The translations under genes were made by a program, and so were the position numbers. The notes beneath the pieces are model-generated. The model made no database searches, was not told the DNA's origin, and saw nothing but the letters and a program-made list of their open reading frames with translations. A DNA stretch of 10,856 nucleotides, from positions 1-10,856 of the forward strand of contig DASZZX010000045.1 of assembly GCA_036260415.1 (NCBI GenBank), in the 5' to 3' direction. Positions 5,871 through 10,856 of the stretch are shown piece by piece (position 1 is the stretch's first letter; each line of letters begins with the position of its first letter). Source of the DNA: DASZZX01 sp036260415 (lineage in GTDB: Bacteria; Actinomycetota; Nitriliruptoria; Nitriliruptorales; JAHWKO01).

Positions 5871-7307
5871 ATGGCCAACCGCTCTGACCAGGACACCACC
5901 GGTCGTATCACGCGCGTCATCGGCCCCGTGGTCGACGTCGCCTTCCCGCCCGGCGTGGACCTGCCGGACATCAACTACGCGCTGAGGTTCGAGCGCGAAG
6001 AGGACACGGGACAGCGGACAACGCTGACGGCCGAAGTCGCCCAACACGTCGGCGACCACACCGTGCGGGCCATCTGTATGCACCCGACCGACGGGGTGGT
6101 GCGCGGCGCCGAGGTGGTCAACACCGGCGGCCCGATCACCGTGCCGGTCGGGTCGGGGATCCTCGGGCACGTCTACAACGTGCTGGGGCGCTCGCTGGAC
6201 ACCGACGACGAGAACATCGAGGCGGCCGAGTACTGGCCGATCCACCGTGACTCGCCGCCCTTCGAGGAACTCGAGCCGCAGCAGGAGATGTTCGAGACCG
6301 GGATCAAGGTCATCGACCTGATGGAGCCGTACGTCCGCGGTGGCAAGGTGGGCATGTTCGGCGGCGCCGGTGTGGGCAAGACCGTCATCATCATGGAGAT
6401 GATCCGGCGTGTCGCCGAGGAGCACGGTGGCGTGTCGGTGTTCGCCGGGGTCGGCGAACGGACCCGGGAAGGCAACGACCTCTGGCTGGAGACCCAAGAG
6501 TCAGGAGTCCTCGAGAAGGCCGCACTGGTCTACGGACAGATGGACGAACCGCCCGGCGTGCGGCTGCGGGTGGGGCTGTCGGCGCTGACCATGGCGGAGT
6601 ACTTCCGTGACGAGGCGCGCCAGGACGTCCTGCTGTTCATCGACAACATCTTCCGTTTCGTGCAGGCGGGCCAGGAGGTGTCGACGCTGCTGGGGCGTAT
6701 GCCGTCGGCGGTGGGCTACCAGCCCACCCTCTCCAACGAGATGGGCAACCTCCAAGAGCGGATCACCTCCACCCGCGGGCGTTCCATCACGTCACTGCAG
6801 GCGGTGTACGTCCCCGCCGACGACATCACCGACCCAGCGCCGCACACCACGTTCGCTCACCTGGACGCCCAGACCGTGCTGTCGCGTGACATCGCGGAGC
6901 GCGGCATCTACCCGGCGGTGGACCCGCTCGACTCGAACTCGCGCATCCTCGACGCGTCGGTCGTCGGCGACGAGCACTACGACGTGGCACAGCGGGTGAC
7001 GCAGACGTTGCAGCGCTACCGCGACCTGCAGGACATCATCGCGATCCTTGGGGTGGACGAGCTGGCGGAGGAGGACAAGCTCACCGTGCAGCGCGCCCGC
7101 AAGATCGAGCAGTTCTTCAGCCAGCCGTTCTTCGTCGCCGAGCAGTTCACCGGCATGAAGGGCATCTACGTCTCGGTCGACGAGACGGTCGCCTCGTTCA
7201 AGGCGCTGGTCGACGGCGAACTCGACGACCTGCCCGAGCAGGCGTTCAACTTCGTCGGTGGCATGGACGACGCGAAGAAGAAGGGGGAGGAGCTCCAGTC
7301 GGAGTGA
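5871..7307 (+). CDS. atpD: F1Fo ATP synthase subunit beta (catalytic)
   Basis: Beta holds the catalytic sites that make ATP from ADP and phosphate. The 478-residue product has Walker A GGAGVGKT (G164-T171, K170), GERTREGND with the catalytic E196, Walker B LLFIDNIFRF (D258), and the hinge motif DELAEED (396-402), a one-residue variant of the standard DELSEED that contacts gamma. GRMPSAVGYQPTL and SITSLQAVYVPADDITDPAP are near-invariant family segments. Length is typical. AAAGGA at 5858-5863 serves ATG 5871; the gap after atpG is 34 bases. The C-terminus is short and basic/acidic (DDAKKKGEELQSE). The 94 bases after the stop are mostly a tandem repeat that precedes atpC. Confidence 0.99.
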   Translation: MANRSDQDTTGRITRVIGPVVDVAFPPGVDLPDINYALRFEREEDTGQRTTLTAEVAQHVGDHTVRAICMHPTDGVVRGAEVVNTGGPITVPVGSGILGHVYNVLGRSLDTDDENIEAAEYWPIHRDSPPFEELEPQQEMFETGIKVIDLMEPYVRGGKVGMFGGAGVGKTVIIMEMIRRVAEEHGGVSVFAGVGERTREGNDLWLETQESGVLEKAALVYGQMDEPPGVRLRVGLSALTMAEYFRDEARQDVLLFIDNIFRFVQAGQEVSTLLGRMPSAVGYQPTLSNEMGNLQERITSTRGRSITSLQAVYVPADDITDPAPHTTFAHLDAQTVLSRDIAERGIYPAVDPLDSNSRILDASVVGDEHYDVAQRVTQTLQRYRDLQDIIAILGVDELAEEDKLTVQRARKIEQFFSQPFFVAEQFTGMKGIYVSVDETVASFKALVDGELDDLPEQAFNFVGGMDDAKKKGEELQSE

Positions 7308-7320
7308 TCTGGCCGCGGGA

Positions 7321-7398
7321 GCGACGGCCACGATGAGATGCACGTGGCGACGGCCACGATGAGAGGCACGTGGCGACGGCCACGATGAGAGGCACGCA
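7321..7398 (+). repeat. Three 26-bp tandem repeats before atpC
   Basis: Units at 7321-7346, 7347-7372 and 7373-7398 are nearly identical. Units 1 and 2 differ at one base (7339, T against G), and unit 3 differs from unit 2 only in its last two bases (CA in place of TG). The next 15 bases, 7399-7413, match the unit start at 13 of 15 positions (GCGATGGCCACCATG against GCGACGGCCACGATG) and contain the atpC start codon. The array therefore looks like a multiplied copy of the atpC initiation region in which the ATG became ACG. It fills almost the whole 94-base gap between atpD and atpC. Confidence 0.95.
7387..7392 (+). promoter_or_regulatory. Ribosome binding site for atpC inside repeat unit 3
   Basis: GAGAGG lies nine bases before the atpC ATG at 7402. 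The same GAGAGG occurs in unit 2 at 7361-7366, at the same distance from an ACG triplet (7376-7378); unit 1 has GAGATG instead. The working site for atpC is thus part of the repeat array. Confidence 0.6.
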
Positions 7399-7401
7399 GC
7401 G

Positions 7402-7800
7402 ATGGCCACCATGCAGGCCGAGGTGGTGTCGGCCGAGCAGCAGGTCTTCTCCGGCGAGGCGTCCGAGGTCTACGCCCGCTCGCTGGAGGGCGAGATCGGC
7501 ATCCTTCCGGGACACCAGCCCGCACTGCTCGCCCTCGACATCGCGCCGGTGCGCATCAAGCTGGAGGACGGCAGCTGGGTGTCGTTCGCGGTCCACCGGG
7601 GCTTCCTGTACTTCCGTGAGAACCGGCTCGCGGTGCTGGCCGACATCGCCGAGCGCGCCGAGGAGATCGACCGCGCTCGGGCGGAGCGCGACCTCGAGGC
7701 GCTACGCGCCGAGACCGACGGGACCGAGGAGGAGCAGGCGGCGCGCCGAGATGCGATCCGGCGGGCGGAGCTCAGGCTGGACATGACCGAGCGCCAGTGA
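7402..7800 (+). CDS. atpC: F1Fo ATP synthase subunit epsilon
   Basis: Epsilon sits at the foot of the rotor and, through its C-terminal helices, can block ATP hydrolysis. The 132-residue product has the N-terminal beta-sandwich (MQAEVVSAEQQVFSGEAS..., GEIGILPGHQPALLAL at 30-45, and HRGFLYFRENRLAVLAD at 65-81) and a full two-helix C-terminal domain (about 87-132). I89-D90-R91-A92-R93-A94 fits the I/L-D-x-x-R-A motif linked to ATP binding in Bacillus epsilon subunits. ATG 7402 has GAGAGG nine bases upstream; ATG 7411 (residue 4) is an alternative that would also keep the domain. The start region is a degenerate fourth copy of the upstream repeat. This is the last gene of the ATP synthase operon. 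Confidence 0.96.
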   Translation: MATMQAEVVSAEQQVFSGEASEVYARSLEGEIGILPGHQPALLALDIAPVRIKLEDGSWVSFAVHRGFLYFRENRLAVLADIAERAEEIDRARAERDLEALRAETDGTEEEQAARRDAIRRAELRLDMTERQ

Positions 7801-7801
7801 A

Positions 7802-7817
7802 CCGGCGGGCCCGCCGG
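7802..7817 (+). terminator. Perfect 16-bp palindrome between atpC and murA
   Basis: CCGGCGGGCCCGCCGG begins two bases after the atpC stop and is a perfect inverted repeat; as RNA it folds to a six-pair all-GC stem with a four-base loop. There is no T-run, so it is not a classical intrinsic terminator, although actinobacterial hairpins often lack one. It could end or stabilise the atp transcript, or act as a protein site upstream of the murA -10 element. Its position between an operon end and a likely promoter is the main argument for a function. Confidence 0.4.
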
Positions 7818-7822
7818 CTCGT

Positions 7823-7828
7823 TACCCT
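7823..7828 (+). promoter_or_regulatory. -10 element of a probable leaderless murA promoter
   Basis: TACCCT matches the TANNNT pattern of actinobacterial -10 boxes. It ends six bases before the murA ATG at 7835, which puts the expected transcription start at or next to the A of the ATG. No ribosome binding site is present before murA, as expected for a leaderless mRNA. No clear -35 box is visible; that is common for this promoter class. Confidence 0.55.
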
Positions 7829-7834
7829 CAGTCG

Positions 7835-9127
7835 ATGGTCACCCGTCCGGCTCCTGGGCCAGTCCCCGCCGATGCTCTGGTCGTGCGCGGTGGAGGCCGC
7901 CTGCAGGGCACCATCCACGTCAACGGCGCCAAGAACTCGGCCCTGAAGCTGATGGCCGCCGCGCTGCTCGCCGAGGGCGAGACCGTGGTCGAGAACGTCC
8001 CCGCGATCGCCGACGTGCCGATCATGGGGGAGGTGCTCACCGGACTGGGCGCCAAGGTGGACGTCGACTCCGACGGGACCGTCACGATCGTGGTGGGGGA
8101 GCTGGACTGGCACGCTCCGCGCGAGTTCGTCGCGCAGATCCGCGCGTCGGTCGTCGTGCTCGGCCCTCTTGTCGCGCGGCTCGGTCGCGCCCGCATCGTG
8201 CCTCCCGGCGGCGACCAGATCGGCGCGCGCCGCATCGACATGCACCTCCAGGGCCTGGAAGCCATGGGCGCCCGCGTGGCGCAGGACGGCGACGAGCTCG
8301 ACGTGCGCGTGCCCCGTGGGCGTCTGCAGGGGGCCAACGTCACGCTCGACTTCCCCAGCGTCGGCGCGACCGAGAACCTGCTGATGGCGGCGGTCCTCGC
8401 CGACGGTCAGACCATCATCGACAACGCCGCGCGCGAGCCCGAGATCCAGGACCTGTGCGGGATGCTGATCGCGATGGGTGCGCACATCCACGGCGTGGGC
8501 ACCTCCATCCTCACGGTCGAAGGCGTGGAGGGGCTGCAACCGGTCGTCCACGACACCATCCCCGACCGGATCGAAGCGGGCACCTTCGCCTTCGCCGCGG
8601 CGCTGACGAGGGGCGACCTGTTGATCCGCCACGCCCGACCCGGCCATTTGAAGCTCCCGCTCGCCAAGCTCGCAGCCACCGGCGCCGACGTGGTCGAGAC
8701 CAGACAGGGGTTGCGAGTGCGCGGTCCCGAACACCTGCGAGCCGTGGACGTCGTCACGCTGCCCTACCCCGGTTTCCCGACCGATCTGCAGCCGCAGCTG
8801 ATGGTGCTGCTGTCCCAGGCTCACGGCACCGGCATCATCACCGAGAACGTGTTCGAATCCCGCTTCACGTTCGTTCACGAGCTGACCGAGCTGGGGGCGG
8901 AGATCGCGATCGACGGACACCACGCGATCATCCGTGGCCCGCGTCGGCTCCGCGGCACGCAGGTCCGTTCCCTCGACGTGCGCGCCGGCGCGGCGTGCCT
9001 GCTCGCCGGCCTGGTCGCCGAGGGTGAGACGCGGATCACCGGCGTGCACCACATCGACCGCGGCTACGCCTCCATCGCCGAGCGTCTGCAGGCCGTCGGC
9101 GCCGACATCGAACGCGTCGTTGCGTGA
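7835..9127 (+). CDS. murA: UDP-N-acetylglucosamine 1-carboxyvinyltransferase (MurA), Cys-to-Asp active site
   Basis: MurA transfers enolpyruvate from phosphoenolpyruvate to UDP-GlcNAc in the cytoplasm, the first committed step of peptidoglycan synthesis. The 430-residue product shows NGAKNSALK (K33, N34, substrate binding), the catalytic loop RASVVVLGPLVARLGRARIVPPGGDQIGARRIDMHLQ, the general base D317 in GFPTDLQPQ, and FESRFTFVHEL. In the loop the usual PGGC is PGGD: D127 replaces the Cys that fosfomycin alkylates (C115 in E. coli). The same Cys-to-Asp change is known in Mycobacterium tuberculosis and Chlamydia, where the enzyme is active and insensitive to the drug. Length is normal apart from about 15 extra N-terminal residues. 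There is no ribosome binding site; a TACCCT -10 box suggests a leaderless transcript. Confidence 0.98.
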   Translation: MVTRPAPGPVPADALVVRGGGRLQGTIHVNGAKNSALKLMAAALLAEGETVVENVPAIADVPIMGEVLTGLGAKVDVDSDGTVTIVVGELDWHAPREFVAQIRASVVVLGPLVARLGRARIVPPGGDQIGARRIDMHLQGLEAMGARVAQDGDELDVRVPRGRLQGANVTLDFPSVGATENLLMAAVLADGQTIIDNAAREPEIQDLCGMLIAMGAHIHGVGTSILTVEGVEGLQPVVHDTIPDRIEAGTFAFAAALTRGDLLIRHARPGHLKLPLAKLAATGADVVETRQGLRVRGPEHLRAVDVVTLPYPGFPTDLQPQLMVLLSQAHGTGIITENVFESRFTFVHELTELGAEIAIDGHHAIIRGPRRLRGTQVRSLDVRAGAACLLAGLVAEGETRITGVHHIDRGYASIAERLQAVGADIERVVA

Positions 9128-10832
9128 CCCGCGCCGTCGCCGACGCAGGGCGGCGCTCGTCTGCGCTGCCGTGGGAGGGCTGGCGATCTCCGCGACAGCG
9201 TTGCCGGCGAGCGCGCAAGCGCCGGTCGACCTGGGCGCGTACGCGGGCCCCATCCGGTTCGAGGCGCCCCCGGGCGTGACCTTCGACGTGTCGGGCGACC
9301 TGGACGGTCGCTACGGCGAGACCCTCGAGGTGCGGCTCGACCCCGACGGCGACCTGATGCTCGTCAACGACGTGTCGATGCGCGGCTACGTCGAGGGCAT
9401 CGCCGAGGTGCCCGCCCGCTGGCCCGAGGAGGCGCTCAAGGCGCAGGCCGTGGCCGCACGGACCTACGCCTGGTACGTGGCACGCAGCAACGACTACCCC
9501 GGCTACGACATCTGCGCGACCGTGGCCTGCCAGGTCTTCCGCGGTCGCGGTCCGGTCGAGGAGCCGTCGGGGACGCGCTGGGCAGCCGCGGTCGCGGCCA
9601 CCGACGGGGAGGTCCTCACCCGGGGGGGAGGCCCGATCCTCGCGCGCTACTTCTCCACCTCGGGGGGGCACACCCGCGACAACGAGGACGTGTTCGTCGC
9701 CGAGCAGCCCCTGCCCTACCTGCGCGGTGTCGCCGACCCCGAGGACGCCGTCTCCCCGTTGCACCACTGGGAGGTGACGTTCACACGCGCCGAGCTCGAC
9801 GCGATCGTGGAGCGCATCGACCAGCTGGCGGCCGCGTCGCCCGTCGCCGACGTCATGTTCGTCCCCGGGGGCTCCGGTCGACCGGACCGGGTGCGGCTCG
9901 TCGCCGTCGAGGGCCCCCGGGTGGAGGTCACCGCCAGCCGGTTCCGGTCGACGGTGTCGGAGGTCGCGCCCGAGCTGTTCCCCCAGCGTTTCCCGTCCCA
10001 GCGGCCCGACGGTCGTCCGATGCCGATGACCTTGCCGTCCAGCCGGCTCGCCTTCACCGTCACCGACCGCGAGGTCCGTGTCGACGGTCGCGGGTTCGGC
10101 CACGGCGTGGGCATGAGCCAGTACGGGGCGAAGGGCAAGGCCGACGCTGGGCAGCTCTACCCGGACATCCTCGCCGCCTACTACGGCGGGCTGCGCCCCC
10201 AGCGTGCCGACGGCGTGCCCGCACGGGTCAGGGTCGGCCTCGCCGACGCGAGCCAGTTCTCGCTACGGGCGGACGCACCCGTGCGCGTCCTGGCCGGCGA
10301 CCGGCTGCTCACCGAACGTGGGCTGGGCACCTGGACGGTGCAGCGCCGCCCCGACCGGACGGTGCAGCTGATCGGCCCTCCGGGCTACGGTGCCCCGCTC
10401 GTGGTGACGGCGACGACCACCGACGACCCCGAACCGGTCGAGATCAGGGTCGTCACGCTGGAGACGGTGGTGAACAAGACCTCCGAGCTGGTGCTCGTGG
10501 TGCGCGACGCGGCCGGCCGCGAGCTGCTGCGGCGGGCGGTCGCCATCGTCGCGCCCGGCCGACACCGGACCAGCTGGGACCTCGACGGACCCGACGGGAC
10601 ACAGCTGCCACCGGGTCCCTATGACGTGGCGCTGCAGGCGGTGGACGAGCACGGCACGGCCGGCGGCGACCCGGTCCGGCTGGACGTCCGACCGGTCACC
10701 CCATCCGGGCGCGCGCCGTCGTTGCTCGGCGGGACTCCGACGTCACCGTGGCCGCTGCCGAGACTGCCAGCCGCCGCGGGCGCAGGCGCGATCCTGGGTG
10801 CGGCCGCGACGCTGCCCAGGCGGCGCGAGTGA
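9120..10832 (+). CDS. Secreted SpoIID/LytB-family protein with FlgD-like Ig domain
   Basis: SpoIID proteins are lytic transglycosylases acting on peptide-stripped glycan strands. Read from TTG 9120, the 570-residue product has a signal peptide (six Arg at 5-10, hydrophobic 11-29, likely cleavage after ASA at 32), then the SpoIID domain: IAEVPARWPEEALKAQAVAARTYA (E96 matches the catalytic Glu), DICATVACQVFRG (C132/C137, possible metal or disulfide pair), YFSTSGGHT, and GFGHGVGMSQYGAKGKA (H328). Residues about 450-515 resemble an FlgD-type Ig domain (VVRDAAGREL, SWDLDGPDG, LPPGPYDVAL). The tail ends in a hydrophobic stretch and PRRRE. TTG 9120 overlaps murA by eight bases. It is chosen because the next start, GTG 9171, loses the Arg-rich n-region, while upstream sequence is a murA shadow. 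No ribosome binding site is clear, so expression probably depends on coupling to murA. Confidence 0.88.
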   Translation: MRDPRRRRRRAALVCAAVGGLAISATALPASAQAPVDLGAYAGPIRFEAPPGVTFDVSGDLDGRYGETLEVRLDPDGDLMLVNDVSMRGYVEGIAEVPARWPEEALKAQAVAARTYAWYVARSNDYPGYDICATVACQVFRGRGPVEEPSGTRWAAAVAATDGEVLTRGGGPILARYFSTSGGHTRDNEDVFVAEQPLPYLRGVADPEDAVSPLHHWEVTFTRAELDAIVERIDQLAAASPVADVMFVPGGSGRPDRVRLVAVEGPRVEVTASRFRSTVSEVAPELFPQRFPSQRPDGRPMPMTLPSSRLAFTVTDREVRVDGRGFGHGVGMSQYGAKGKADAGQLYPDILAAYYGGLRPQRADGVPARVRVGLADASQFSLRADAPVRVLAGDRLLTERGLGTWTVQRRPDRTVQLIGPPGYGAPLVVTATTTDDPEPVEIRVVTLETVVNKTSELVLVVRDAAGRELLRRAVAIVAPGRHRTSWDLDGPDGTQLPPGPYDVALQAVDEHGTAGGDPVRLDVRPVTPSGRAPSLLGGTPTSPWPLPRLPAAAGAGAILGAAATLPRRRE

Positions 10833-10856
10833 CCGCCCATCCCGGAGCTCGCCACG

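Noticed and set aside
7321..7398. CRISPR array
   Set aside because: The 26-bp units follow each other directly with no spacers, and their sequence matches the neighbouring atpC start.
8934..9119. Upstream extension of the SpoIID frame into murA
   Set aside because: The frame stays open to 8934, but the added residues are a Ser/Pro/Arg-rich shadow of murA and would bury the clear signal peptide inside the protein.
9162..9167. Lipoprotein signal around the Cys in the SpoIID signal peptide (ALVC)
   Set aside because: The residue before Cys is Val, not Gly, Ala or Ser, and the Cys lies at the beginning of the hydrophobic stretch, where a lipobox would not be.
10833..10856. Sequence after the SpoIID stop
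   Set aside because: Only 24 bases remain, with no gene start or complete hairpin that I can support.

Overview
The window is one strand of a very GC-rich bacterial chromosome (third codon positions almost all G or C) with tightly packed genes, all on the + strand. The most likely source is an Actinomycetota bacterium. The base composition, the GC-rich signal peptide, a MurA with Asp in place of the catalytic Cys, and an apparently leaderless promoter with a TANNNT -10 element all fit. The b and delta subunits are separate genes, unlike the mycobacterial b-delta fusion, so the source is probably not Mycobacterium. A deep-branching actinobacterial lineage is a reasonable guess but is not shown by the sequence.

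Layout. Bases 2-124 hold the 3' end of an unidentified gene. Bases 158-7800 hold a complete F1Fo ATP synthase operon in the classic order: an AtpI-like four-helix membrane protein, then subunits a (atpB), c (atpE), b (atpF), delta (atpH), alpha (atpA), gamma (atpG), beta (atpD) and epsilon (atpC). The catalytic and coupling residues I checked are all present, and the c subunit lacks the known Na+ ligands, so the enzyme is predicted to be H+-driven. A possible new transcription unit then begins: murA (7835-9127, first committed step of peptidoglycan synthesis) followed, with an 8-base overlap, by a secreted SpoIID/LytB-family protein (9120-10832, probable peptidoglycan remodelling). The order atp operon - murA - spoIID is also known from Bacillus and relatives, so this looks like an old conserved neighbourhood and not an island.

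No mobile element, CRISPR array, tRNA, rRNA or new multi-gene system is visible. The unusual features are local: (1) a 26-bp tandem repeat, three copies, directly before atpC, which looks like a multiplied copy of the atpC start region; (2) a 23-codon open frame that exactly bridges atpF and atpH with overlapping start/stop codons at both ends; (3) a very acidic C-terminal tail on the alpha subunit encoded by (GAG)8; (4) Asp at the MurA active-site Cys position, predicting fosfomycin insensitivity; (5) a leaderless-type promoter for murA next to a perfect 16-bp palindrome; and (6) a SpoIID-family protein carrying an FlgD-like Ig domain and a sorting-signal-like tail.
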